Shown here: piece by piece, positions 1 through 6,800 of the stretch
How the letters are laid out: every line of letters begins with the position of its first letter
Numbering within the stretch: position 1 is the stretch's first letter
Source of the DNA: an uncultured Prevotellaceae bacterium
GTDB lineage: Bacteria > Bacteroidota > Bacteroidia > Bacteroidales > Muribaculaceae
Reading direction: 5' to 3'
Length of the DNA stretch: 10,592 nt
Assembly: GCA_946055125.1 (NCBI GenBank)
Contig: CAMGFF010000055.1
Location: 1 to 10,592, forward strand
Notes under the pieces: generated by a model
The model's database searches: none
What the model was told of the DNA's origin: nothing
The model's input: only the letters and a program-made list of their open reading frames with translations
Position numbers and translations under genes: made by a program

Positions 1-98
1 TGGTTTTATGTTGTAAAGCATAATTTTTTACCAAGAATTTTCTTTGAATTAATAATAATTAATATATAGACGACCAAGTGTTAGCGAGTGTGAATATA

Positions 99-154
99 AT
101 TGGTGGGGGAATGTCGAGATTGAGGCTTTCTCGCATTTCGACATTCCCCACAAT
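99..154 (+). repeat. Long imperfect hairpin (24 bp, 5-nt loop)
   Basis: Seen directly: 106-117 (GGGGAATGTCGA) is the exact reverse complement of 138-149. Allowing single-base bulges at 102, 109 and 134 in place of that register, pairing runs from 99/154 to 124/130 around a GCTTT loop. Two pairs (118/137 and 121/133) are G-U wobbles in plus-strand RNA but C-A mismatches in minus-strand RNA, which favours a plus-strand transcript. There is no T-run on either side, so it is not a standard intrinsic terminator. It lies 57 bases past the GH89 stop codon. It could be a palindromic repeat element, a transcript-end stabiliser, or the 3' end of something left of the window; the role is unknown. Confidence 0.6.
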
Positions 155-211
155 GTGTGCTGATGTAGGGGTTAGGGTATATTGGAATAGAATGAGTCAA
201 TCATCGAGGAC

Positions 212-2407
212 TCACTTGAAGTATTTCGTGAAAATCAAGCGGGAAACGGTAAGAGGGTCGGCAGGAAATGTGGTGGGGTTAAGAGGTGCCGTGGTGAGTT
301 GCGACACCCATTGCTGCTCCCATTCGCTGGCGGCTGAGTCGAATTCTTTCTGGTCGAAGTCGCGGTTTTGCTGCACGGCCACGAAGGATTCGTCGAAGTA
401 GAGCTGCCAGCGGCGGTCGTAGTATCCCACATTAAGGCCGGCCCATGAGCGGCAGGCGTAGTCGTTGAGCTGGCCGGCTCCGCCCCAGGTGGTGATAATA
501 TTTCGCGCGTCGTGCTCATAGTAGTCGCTTTCTTGCCGTGAAGAGCCGAGATTGCGAGCGGCCGTGAGCCAAGTGCTGAGTGTGCTGTGGGAGTGGAAAG
601 AGCAAATTTTGTCGATGTCGTGCAGCAGCTCCATCATCACTGTGGCGTGGTGGCGCATTTCGGCAAGGTCGTGGGCTTTCGCTGCCTCGTCGAATGCTAT
701 GCGCTCGGCGAGGAAACGGTTGCCGAGCACTTGTCGACCCACCACTACGAGGTCGATGACGAAAGCGTCGGTGGTGGCGGAGGGAGCATCGAGGAGCAGG
801 CGCCAGGCCTCGGTGAGGCGGTCGTTATCGTATTCGGTGGTGAAGTGCCAGCGCGAAGTCTCGCCCCACATCGGACGGTAGCATTGCGCCGTGCCGGCCG
901 AGTGAGAGGGCTCTGTGTAGATTTCGTTGAACAGGATTTCCCAGGCCTCGCGCACTGCGGCACAGGGCGAGCCATAGTGGCGGTCGGCAATGGAGTGGGC
1001 GAGTGCTGTGGAGTCGGCCGCAGGGAAGTTCCAGGCTGCTGATAGGATTTCCTCATAGGGCATTTGCTGAATGTCGAGGCCCTCGAGTGTTGAGCCCACA
1101 CCGGCGAGGTTCTTCCCGGCGTGAGCGAGAGCGTTCTCGAGGCGGGCGAGTGCGGTTTTGGGATTGGCTCGCAAGGCAGTGTTTCCGCCGAAGTTGCCAA
1201 GGTAGCACCACACGAAAGGCTGGCCGTGGAAGCTCTTTGTGGAGGGCCAGAGCTCGGTGAAGTCGCAATAGTAGTCGAGCAGCAGCATTTTGCCTTTAGG
1301 TACGCCCGAGAGCATGGCCTTGATGCGTGGGGCAGTCCACTTGTCGCTGTCGTAGTAGAACATCCAGGTCATTTGCATCCACACCGCCCGCTTGTCGGCG
1401 GCGGTGAGCGAGGAGTAGATTTGTGCGGCAATGCGTTTTATGTAGGCTTCGTCCCAGCTTGGCGGGTCCACCTCGTTGAAAGGGTCAATACCATAGATGT
1501 GGTCGGAGCCGAAGAGGCGCGACTGCTCGCGGAGGAAGAGCTGCTGAATCTTGGCGAATAGAGGCTCCGAGGGGTCGAGGAAGTGGCAGCGGTAGCGGTC
1601 GTCGAATCCGCCCCAGCTTCCCAGGTATTTGATATTGGCATCGGGGAAAATGTCTTTCAGCTCGGCGGGCACATGGCCGGCAAAGGCGGGCAGCACCGGG
1701 CGCATGTTGAGCTCGCGCTCACGGGCGAGGATTTGCTTTTGCAGTGTCGCCTGTGCTTTGAGCCACTCCATGGGGAGCGGGCCATTCCAGCGGTCGATAT
1801 TGGCCATGCGGTGCCATGGCAGGTATGACGGGCCCACGAAGTAGCCGCGCACCTGCTCATCGGTCATTCCAAGCGACCGCCACACGTTGTACCACACAGC
1901 CTCCTGCCCTGTGATAGCGAGAGGCATGTTCACGCCATTGAGCGCCATCCAGTCGATGAACCGCTCCCAGTCGCTCCACTGCCAGAAGGGCATGGAGTAG
2001 CCGTAGGTGCAATAGTTGAGGAAGAAGCGGGTGGGTGTGCGGGCCTCCACGCGCTCAGGTGAGCCTACGGGGGGAAGGGAGTCGGGCAAGACGACATCTT
2101 TGCCGGCATACCATGAGATGGTGGTGAGGCAATACTTCTTGATATAGTGGTTGAGGCCCATGGCCATGGAGTTGGCGTTGTTGCCGGCAATGACTATTTT
2201 TCCTTTCTCGCTGTGCAGCGAGAAGCAGTCGCTATGGTTGCTTCCTGCCTTGATTTTGCGGAACTCAAAGATGCCGCAGCGAGAGGGGATGATGCGCTCC
2301 GCGAGGTTACGGGCGGCAACGACGTCGGTGTCGGTGGCCGGCTGTCTCGCCCACAGAGAAAAGTTGCACAGCAGTGCCAGTGCTAATGAATAGATGAGAT
2401 GTTTCAT
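212..2407 (-). CDS. Secreted alpha-N-acetylglucosaminidase, family GH89
   Basis: This 731-residue enzyme should remove terminal alpha-linked GlcNAc from glycans; in gut Bacteroidales likely sources are mucin O-glycans or heparan-type chains, but the substrate is inferred. A Sec signal peptide covers about residues 1-20 (hydrophobic core, then SLWA before RQ). The NAGLU N-terminal domain follows (about 25-105), then the catalytic barrel (about 120-455) and the helical C-terminal domain (about 460-725), the full GH89 order and length. Two family acids are visible: Glu312 in GIDPFNEVDPP and Glu442 in STLEGLDIQ, which correspond to Glu316 and Glu446 of human NAGLU (from memory). The N-terminal Cys14 lies inside the hydrophobic stretch and is not a convincing lipobox. 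It follows rpoZ after a 161-base spacer that has a terminator and its own promoter, so it is probably transcribed separately. No SusC/SusD or other glycosidase lies next to it here. Confidence 0.95.
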   Translation of the reverse strand: MKHLIYSLALALLCNFSLWARQPATDTDVVAARNLAERIIPSRCGIFEFRKIKAGSNHSDCFSLHSEKGKIVIAGNNANSMAMGLNHYIKKYCLTTISWYAGKDVVLPDSLPPVGSPERVEARTPTRFFLNYCTYGYSMPFWQWSDWERFIDWMALNGVNMPLAITGQEAVWYNVWRSLGMTDEQVRGYFVGPSYLPWHRMANIDRWNGPLPMEWLKAQATLQKQILARERELNMRPVLPAFAGHVPAELKDIFPDANIKYLGSWGGFDDRYRCHFLDPSEPLFAKIQQLFLREQSRLFGSDHIYGIDPFNEVDPPSWDEAYIKRIAAQIYSSLTAADKRAVWMQMTWMFYYDSDKWTAPRIKAMLSGVPKGKMLLLDYYCDFTELWPSTKSFHGQPFVWCYLGNFGGNTALRANPKTALARLENALAHAGKNLAGVGSTLEGLDIQQMPYEEILSAAWNFPAADSTALAHSIADRHYGSPCAAVREAWEILFNEIYTEPSHSAGTAQCYRPMWGETSRWHFTTEYDNDRLTEAWRLLLDAPSATTDAFVIDLVVVGRQVLGNRFLAERIAFDEAAKAHDLAEMRHHATVMMELLHDIDKICSFHSHSTLSTWLTAARNLGSSRQESDYYEHDARNIITTWGGAGQLNDYACRSWAGLNVGYYDRRWQLYFDESFVAVQQNRDFDQKEFDSAASEWEQQWVSQLTTAPLNPTTFPADPLTVSRLIFTKYFK

Positions 2408-2438
2408 GATTATATGCGTGTGATGGTTTATTCGGCTG

Positions 2439-2470
2439 CAAATATATGTGAAATACTTGAAAGATGCAAT
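2439..2470 (-). promoter_or_regulatory. Predicted Bacteroidetes promoter of the GH89 gene
   Basis: Read on the minus strand, TATATTTG (2446-2439) matches the Bacteroidetes -7 consensus TAnnTTTG exactly. Twenty bases upstream sits ATTG (2470-2467), a three-of-four match to the -33 TTTG. The start codon is about 31 bases past the -7 box, giving a leader of roughly 25 bases. It lies just downstream of the predicted rpoZ terminator, which fits an independent transcription unit. Confidence 0.6.
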
Positions 2471-2502
2471 AAAAATGAGTGTAGGGTGGGGCAGAAGCAG
2501 GA

Positions 2503-2533
2503 AAAGCGACAGCCCTATGAGGACTGCCGCTTT
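2503..2533 (-). terminator. Predicted terminator of the bamD-rpoZ unit
   Basis: A 31-base hairpin lies 35 bases past the rpoZ stop codon. Arms AAAGCG (2503-2508) and CGCTTT (2528-2533) pair, and pairing continues inward to a 3-base loop (2517-2519), 12 Watson-Crick pairs in all. The two imperfect positions (2509/2527 and 2513/2523) are A-C on the plus strand but G-U wobbles in minus-strand RNA, so the stem has 14 pairs in the rpoZ transcript. It ends in a short U-run (UUUU, mostly within the stem). The weak T-tract keeps confidence moderate. Confidence 0.6.
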
Positions 2534-2568
2534 GAGAGCGTTTATGTGGTGGAAATCAGCCTGTGTGA

Positions 2569-2904
2569 TTACAGGTTGCTGTCCTTCTCCTTAGCGAGGT
2601 TGCGATACACGAGCTTGTGCTCAAGGAACTCCTGGGTAGCAATAAGCACAGGCTTGGGCAGCTTCTCGTAGTAGCGAGAAATCTCAATCTGCTCGCGGTT
2701 CTCCGAAATCTCCTCAAGGTTGTCGTTCATAGAGGCAAACTCCTGGAGCTTCTTTTCCAAGTCGTGTTTCATCTCCACGGCGATTTGGTTGGCACGCTTG
2801 GCGATGATGCACACTGTTTCATAGACGTTGCCGGTTTCCTCCGACATTTTGATCATGTCGCGGGTCACGGTGTTGAGAGGTGCGTTTGATTTCTTGTAGT
2901 CCAT
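2569..2904 (-). CDS. rpoZ: DNA-directed RNA polymerase subunit omega (Bacteroidetes type)
   Basis: A 111-residue protein recognised as the Bacteroidetes form of the RNA polymerase omega subunit, which binds the beta-prime subunit and aids core-enzyme assembly in the cytoplasm. It opens with MDYKKSNAPLNTVTRDM and carries the omega/Rpb6-like helical core around residues 27-55 (VYETVCIIAKRANQI), then EISENREQIEISRYYE and a short C-terminal tail; this pattern is typical of the phylum and longer than the roughly 90 residues of proteobacterial omega. It begins 26 bases after the bamD stop on the same strand, the usual Bacteroidales order, so the two are very probably co-transcribed. No separate promoter was seen in that gap. 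The stop codon lies in a small CCTGT/ACAGG dyad, followed by the stronger terminator hairpin. Confidence 0.92.
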   Translation of the reverse strand: MDYKKSNAPLNTVTRDMIKMSEETGNVYETVCIIAKRANQIAVEMKHDLEKKLQEFASMNDNLEEISENREQIEISRYYEKLPKPVLIATQEFLEHKLVYRNLAKEKDSNL

Positions 2905-2930
2905 TTCGTTACGTTATAATCAGCTAAAAA

Positions 2931-3734
2931 TTAATCTTTCACATATTTGCTTGCAATCTTGAAGATGTTGTCGGCTTCCTCGCGGGTTTCGCTTTCGGGG
3001 TAGTCGTTGATGAAGGAGTAGTATTCATCGATTACTTCGCGGAATCGGTCGATTTTCTTCTCATCCACGCTCTGCGAGGCTTCCTGGTAGCGTGCCTTCA
3101 AGATGAGCATTTCGAGTTGTTCCTTGTATTTGCTGTAAGGGTAGTCTTTGATAGCGTTTTTGGCTACAATGACTGCCGACTCATAGTTGTTGCCCATGTA
3201 GTTGCCCAGGTTGTAATAGAGCTGGGCGTTTTGCAGTTCCTTGAAAACGAGCTTGTCCTGAAGCTCGAAGATTGCATTTTGGGCAATCGACACCTTGTCG
3301 CTCTTGGGAAAATAGTCGAGGAAAGCCTGGAGCTCCTCTATGGCCTTGTAGGTGTCGGTCTGGTCGAGCTGCGACTCGGGGGAGTCGAGGTAGTAGCCAT
3401 AACCGGCATAGAAACGGGCCAGCTCGGTGTATTGTCCCTTTGGGTAGTTGGAGTAGTAGGACTTGAAGTAAGCTCCAGAGCTTATGTAGTCCTTGTTCTC
3501 ATAGTAGCTCAGTGCGAGCAGATAGAGAGCCTCCTCGGCCTTGTCGGTTCCTTTGAAAACGGGTATGAGGTCGGTGAGGATGGTATAAGTCTGCGCGTAC
3601 TTGCCTTTCTCGAAAGCCTTCTTGGCATAGTCGAATTTGTAGTTGTAGTCGGTGCTCTTCAGCACCTTGTTGTATTCGCCGCAGCTTGCGAGGAGCATTG
3701 AAGCGAGCAGTATGTAGATAAAGCGCAATTTCAT
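2931..3734 (-). CDS. bamD: Outer membrane assembly lipoprotein BamD
   Basis: A 267-residue lipoprotein of the BamD/ComL family, the essential partner of BamA in folding beta-barrel proteins into the outer membrane. The N-terminus is a lipoprotein signal, with lipobox LLASC and lipidated Cys18, then GEYNKVLKS. The rest is TPR-like helical hairpins: for example AKKAFEKGKYAQTYTIL (about 38-54), EEALYLLALSYYENKDY (about 67-83), ELARFYAGYGYYL (about 104-116), and later repeats around residues 170-250 with recurrent YP turns (SNYP, DYFP, KDYP, NDYP) typical of BamD. Length fits the family. The start is fixed by the lipobox spacing and a strong promoter about 44 bases upstream. It heads a two-gene unit with rpoZ and is divergent from the transglutaminase-like gene. 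Confidence 0.95.
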   Translation of the reverse strand: MKLRFIYILLASMLLASCGEYNKVLKSTDYNYKFDYAKKAFEKGKYAQTYTILTDLIPVFKGTDKAEEALYLLALSYYENKDYISSGAYFKSYYSNYPKGQYTELARFYAGYGYYLDSPESQLDQTDTYKAIEELQAFLDYFPKSDKVSIAQNAIFELQDKLVFKELQNAQLYYNLGNYMGNNYESAVIVAKNAIKDYPYSKYKEQLEMLILKARYQEASQSVDEKKIDRFREVIDEYYSFINDYPESETREEADNIFKIASKYVKD

Positions 3735-3777
3735 ACTCTTTAGAGATAGTGTCCTGTTATTTTCACGTTTGAGAGTG

Positions 3778-3808
3778 CAAAGTTACTGATTAATCCTAAA
3801 ATAGCAAA
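3778..3808 (-). promoter_or_regulatory. Predicted promoter of bamD-rpoZ
   Basis: On the minus strand, TTTG (3808-3805) is followed after exactly 19 bases by TAACTTTG (3785-3778). This matches both elements of the Bacteroidetes sigma-70-type consensus (TTTG, N19, TAnnTTTG) with no mismatch. Transcription would start near 3771, leaving a leader of about 36 bases before the bamD ATG. Confidence 0.75.
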
Positions 3809-3943
3809 GCGTAGAGTGAAAAATAATGCAAACTAATTGCGAAATAATGTGACAAAACGTGCTATTGGTGGCGATTGGTGTGCGAGAAAGAGGAATTTGG
3901 CAAATTTTCTGGCATAAATGTCAGGAATTTCAAAGAAAAAATG

Positions 3944-3951
3944 TAACTTTG
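3944..3951 (+). promoter_or_regulatory. Predicted -7 box for the transglutaminase-like gene
   Basis: TAACTTTG matches TAnnTTTG exactly and is identical to the -7 box of the divergent bamD promoter. No good TTTG -33 element is found 19-21 bases upstream; an imperfect dyad occupies that region, so activation by a bound factor is possible. The predicted leader is just under 100 bases. Confidence 0.45.
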
Positions 3952-4054
3952 TGAGTGAATCGGGCTTTTCTTAATGTTTTGTGAAAGCGAAGTAAGCGAT
4001 ATTGACTACACAATGTGACGGTAAACCACTTTATAGAATTAGAAATTTAAGATT

Positions 4055-5518
4055 ATGAATTTATCAAAGACAACTACAATTATTGCATCGTGCATGCTGC
4101 TTGCCGTGGCATCGTGTGCCGGGAGCAAAAGCGAGGCAAGACAGGAAACGGCCGGGGAGCCTACCGAGGTGAAATGGAAGACTGAGGCTTGCGACCTGGT
4201 ACACCGGGGTGAGCTGGCTAAGGCACGTGTGCTGATGGACTCGCTTGGAAGTGAGGAGAAGGCTGAATATGCCTTGCAAATCGACTCGCTGCGGGAGATT
4301 ATTGAGCGACTGCGCTACGACTTCAGCCTCACCCCCGATGAGGGAGTGAAATTGGTGCGTGAGATTGTGCCCGAGGCCGACGACACTCTTATTGCCGAGT
4401 GGAAAAGCAAGCGATACCTGGAAACAATGACAATCGACGGCAAAGAGATGTGGTTCCGCAAGGCAGTGCGCAACCTGCGCCTCATCGACGTGGAGGATTT
4501 CGGGCTCTTCAACAAGCTCGAGAAGCGCGGTGTGGAGCAGCAATACACTACCTATTTCCATGACATGATGGCGCAGCAGCCCGATGAGCGTGGCTCGCGC
4601 AACTGGCACAAGGTGAAAATCACCTTCACCATTGAGGTGGAGCCCGATGCTGTGCCGACAGGTGAGATGGTGAGGGTGTGGATGCCATTCCCATTCGACA
4701 ACGGGCGCCAGCGCAACATCAAGCTGCTATCCACGTCACACAAGCCCACAATGTCGCAAGGCTCGGTGCACCACACTGTGTATATGGAGGCTCCTGCCGA
4801 GGCCGGCAAGCCCACGCAATTTGGCATGGAGCTGAGCTATGAGGTGGGCGGACAATACTTCGCCATTGATGACATTAAGCGTAACCTTAAGCCCTACGAC
4901 ACCTCAACAGAGCTTTATGCACGCTTCACCGCCACCGAGCGACCCCACATTGTGGTTAACGACAAGATGCGCGAGCTTGCAAAGAGTATAGTGGGCGACG
5001 AGAAGAATCCCGTGGAGCAGGCGAGCATGATCTACGACTGGATAGTGACGCGCTACCCGTGGGCCGGCGCGCGCGACTACAGCACCATTCCAAATATTCC
5101 CGAATATGTGCTTGAGAACGGTCATGGCGACTGTGGCCAAGTGTCGCTGCTCAATATCACCTTGCTGCGCTCGCTGGGCATTCCGGCACGGTGGGAGAGT
5201 GGCTGGATGCTCCACCCGGGCGAGAAGAACCTGCACGACTGGGGCGAGATATACTTTGAGGGAACCGGCTGGGTGCCTTGCGATGTGTCGTTTGGCCGCT
5301 CCACAAAGGGGACTGCCATTAAGGATATCTACAAGACCGGCACCGACATCTACCGTTTTGCCACCAATGAGGGCGTGAATGGCAAACTGTCGCCCGAAAA
5401 GAAGTACATTCGCTGCGAAACAGTGGATTTCCAGCTCGGTGAGGTGGAATGGCGCGGCGGCAACTTGCCCATGCAGAAGTGGACCTCTACTCTCAATATC
5501 GACTCTTTTGAGCGGTGA
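4055..5518 (+). CDS. Transglutaminase-like superfamily lipoprotein
   Basis: A 487-residue exported lipoprotein: hydrophobic N-terminus with lipobox AVASC, lipidated Cys21, then AGSKSE. Residues about 40-180 form a helical, charged region of unknown function and 185-290 look beta-rich (KITFTIEVEP, VRVWMPFPF). The C-terminal transglutaminase-like/papain-fold domain (about 300-415) carries a complete triad: Cys360 in GHGDCGQ, His394 in NLHDW, Asp410 in WVPCDVS. In bacteria such domains usually hydrolyse peptide bonds rather than cross-link proteins, so a cell-envelope peptidase or amidase role is plausible, but the substrate is not known. Sixty bases downstream begins an NlpC/P60 peptidase and then a dipeptide epimerase, which hints at murein-peptide handling. 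The start is fixed by the lipobox and an A/T-rich leader. The stop overlaps a heptamer micro-repeat. Confidence 0.88.
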   Translation: MNLSKTTTIIASCMLLAVASCAGSKSEARQETAGEPTEVKWKTEACDLVHRGELAKARVLMDSLGSEEKAEYALQIDSLREIIERLRYDFSLTPDEGVKLVREIVPEADDTLIAEWKSKRYLETMTIDGKEMWFRKAVRNLRLIDVEDFGLFNKLEKRGVEQQYTTYFHDMMAQQPDERGSRNWHKVKITFTIEVEPDAVPTGEMVRVWMPFPFDNGRQRNIKLLSTSHKPTMSQGSVHHTVYMEAPAEAGKPTQFGMELSYEVGGQYFAIDDIKRNLKPYDTSTELYARFTATERPHIVVNDKMRELAKSIVGDEKNPVEQASMIYDWIVTRYPWAGARDYSTIPNIPEYVLENGHGDCGQVSLLNITLLRSLGIPARWESGWMLHPGEKNLHDWGEIYFEGTGWVPCDVSFGRSTKGTAIKDIYKTGTDIYRFATNEGVNGKLSPEKKYIRCETVDFQLGEVEWRGGNLPMQKWTSTLNIDSFER

Positions 5519-5538
5519 GCTATGAGCTGTGGGCTATT
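5518..5538 (+). repeat. Period-7 micro-repeat after the transglutaminase-like gene (3 units)
   Basis: Three contiguous heptamers, AGCTATG, AGCTGTG and GGCTATT, begin on the last base of the TGA stop codon. TGA recurs seven bases later (5523-5525), so the unit itself carries stop signals in shifting frames. It resembles the longer AGTTnnn array at 6711-6759, which also sits directly behind a stop codon. Confidence 0.55.
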
Positions 5539-5577
5539 TTCCTTTTACATTCAACTTTTTTATCTATTATTATAACT

Positions 5578-6708
5578 ATGAGGAAATTGATTTTAATATT
5601 GGCTGCAATTGCGTGCATCGTGCCGGCTCACTCGCAGTGCATGAAGCAGGTGGTGGATAGCCTGAAGAGTGTGTATGCGCCCGACGGACGCACTGCTATT
5701 TGGAATATCGACTGCGTGGAGCATTACCATGCCTGGACGCTGAAGGGTGTGGTGGATAATGCGCATAACAAGGCTGTGATTCTCGATGAGGCAAAGCGCC
5801 TTGGTATCAATGTGGTGGACAGCATAGCTGTGCTGGAGAACAGCCTCGAGATGCCTTGGGCCATAGTGAAGCTGGCTATTGCCTCGCTGCGCACCGACGG
5901 CCGCCATGCTGCCGAGATGGCTACGCAGGCCATTATGGGAATGCCGGTGAAGGTGCTCGAGAAGAAGGGTGACTGGTATCGCGTGCAGACCCCCGACAAT
6001 TATATCTCCTATTGTCCCGGCAACTCGCTGCACCTTGCCACCGAGCGCGAGATGAAGGCGTGGCGCGGTGCAAAGCGCTACATTGTCACGGCTTATCAGT
6101 CGCAGATGGTGGAGAAACCGGGCAGCGACGCTACGGTGACCGACCTGGTGCTGGGCAACATTCTTGAGTTCAAGGGAAAGAGCGGCAAGTGGATTAAGCT
6201 CGCCACTCCCGATGGCCGCGAGGGTTATGTGGCGCAGGCCGATGTGAAGGAGTTTGCGCAGTGGGCGCAGCAGAAGCCCGACATGAAGCTGGTGGAGAAG
6301 ACTGCACGCCGCATGATGGGCGCGGGCTACCTGTGGGGCGGAACTTCGACCAAGGTAACCGACTGTTCGGGCCTGGCCAAGGTGAGCTATTTTGCCAATG
6401 CCATAATCTTGCAGCGCGATGCCTCGCAACAGGCTCTCACAGGCAAGAGAATTGCCGCCGATGAGTGGACTAAAGCTCGGCTTGGCGACCTGGTGTTCTT
6501 CGGCTCGAAGAGCGGCAGGGTGACGCATGTGGGTATCTACTTGCGCGATGGCGAATATATTCATTGCTCCGGCCGGGTGAAAATCAACAGTGTGGATCCC
6601 AAAGCTGCCGGATACCTCAGCACTCCATTTCTCTCGATAAGCCGCATCGATGGCGAGGTGGGAACTACGGGAATTGTGGCTGTGAAGGAGCACGAATGGT
6701 ACTTTTAG
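5578..6708 (+). CDS. SH3-domain NlpC/P60 peptidase (gamma-D-Glu-diamino acid endopeptidase type)
   Basis: Of the YkfC kind, this enzyme would cut the D-gamma-Glu to diaminopimelate bond of murein peptides, freeing L-Ala-D-Glu. The start chosen at 5578 gives 376 residues and a clear Sec signal (MRKLILILAAIACIVPAHSQ); the in-frame GTG at 5515 would overlap the previous gene and bury the signal. After an N-terminal helical module (about 22-95) come two bacterial SH3 segments (about 98-150 with GDWYRV, and about 160-225 with GKWIKLATPDGREGYV), then the NlpC/P60 domain (about 235-372). Catalytic residues visible are Cys263 in TDCSGL, His317 in VTHVGIY and His329 in YIHCSG. It lies 59 bases after the transglutaminase-like gene and 92 before the epimerase that would act on its product, a linkage known from Bacillus and Bacteroides. 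Location is probably periplasmic. Confidence 0.9.
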   Translation: MRKLILILAAIACIVPAHSQCMKQVVDSLKSVYAPDGRTAIWNIDCVEHYHAWTLKGVVDNAHNKAVILDEAKRLGINVVDSIAVLENSLEMPWAIVKLAIASLRTDGRHAAEMATQAIMGMPVKVLEKKGDWYRVQTPDNYISYCPGNSLHLATEREMKAWRGAKRYIVTAYQSQMVEKPGSDATVTDLVLGNILEFKGKSGKWIKLATPDGREGYVAQADVKEFAQWAQQKPDMKLVEKTARRMMGAGYLWGGTSTKVTDCSGLAKVSYFANAIILQRDASQQALTGKRIAADEWTKARLGDLVFFGSKSGRVTHVGIYLRDGEYIHCSGRVKINSVDPKAAGYLSTPFLSISRIDGEVGTTGIVAVKEHEWYF

Positions 6709-6762
6709 TTAGTTAGGAGTTATTAGTTAGGAGTTAGGAGTTTTTAGTGGGGAGTTGGGGGG
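6707..6762 (+). repeat. Period-7 AGTTnnn array after the NlpC/P60 gene (7 units)
   Basis: Seven contiguous heptamers run from 6711 to 6759: AGTTAGG, AGTTATT, AGTTAGG, AGTTAGG, AGTTTTT, AGTGGGG, AGTTGGG. A half-unit AGTT (6707-6710) before them shares its first two bases with the TAG stop codon, and G-rich sequence follows. The AGTT core is kept in six of seven units while the last three bases drift. AGTTAGG contains TAG, and since 7 is not a multiple of 3, stops appear in more than one frame. It fills most of the spacer before the epimerase gene; no spacers of CRISPR type are present. Confidence 0.8.
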
Positions 6763-6800
6763 TGATGGAATTTTTATAATTCAAATTAAAAATTTGATAT

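Larger units (their letters stand above)
3735..4054. other. Divergent intergenic region bamD / transglutaminase-like gene
   Basis: A 320-base A/T-rich spacer without a credible gene. It holds the bamD promoter (3778-3808), a second -7 box with the identical sequence TAACTTTG pointing right (3944-3951), two direct ATTGGTG copies 10 bases apart (3864-3870 and 3874-3880), and an imperfect dyad at 3902-3930. No tRNA, riboswitch or small-protein frame was recognised. Confidence 0.7.

Noticed and set aside
6..29. TTATG/CATAA dyad followed by six T's, resembling a plus-strand terminator
   Set aside because: The stem is only 5 A/T-rich pairs with an 8-base loop and no gene upstream is visible; too weak to call.
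99..154. Terminal inverted repeat or remnant of an insertion sequence
   Set aside because: Both arms lie within 56 bases with no transposase fragment or target duplication between or beside them.
193..214. TGAGTC/GACTCA dyad over the GH89 stop codon as a terminator
   Set aside because: Six pairs with a 10-base loop and no T-run after it on the minus strand.
3117..3701. A 194-codon plus-strand frame
   Set aside because: Antisense to bamD, composed mostly of Val, Leu and Glu from reversed codons; bamD is unambiguous.
5515..5577. Upstream in-frame GTG start for the NlpC/P60 gene
   Set aside because: It would overlap the preceding stop codon, translate the heptamer repeat and hide a clean signal peptide that starts at 5578.
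5593..6693. A 366-codon open frame on the minus strand
   Set aside because: It lies wholly opposite the NlpC/P60 gene, is His- and Leu-rich in the way of antisense shadows, and matches no family; the plus-strand gene has its catalytic triad.
6707..6762. CRISPR-like array
   Set aside because: Units are 7 bases, contiguous and without spacers; it is a micro-repeat.
6789..6796. AAAATTTG as -7 box for the epimerase gene
   Set aside because: Mismatch to TAnnTTTG, no -33 element, and only four bases before the ATG; co-transcription with the upstream gene is simpler.
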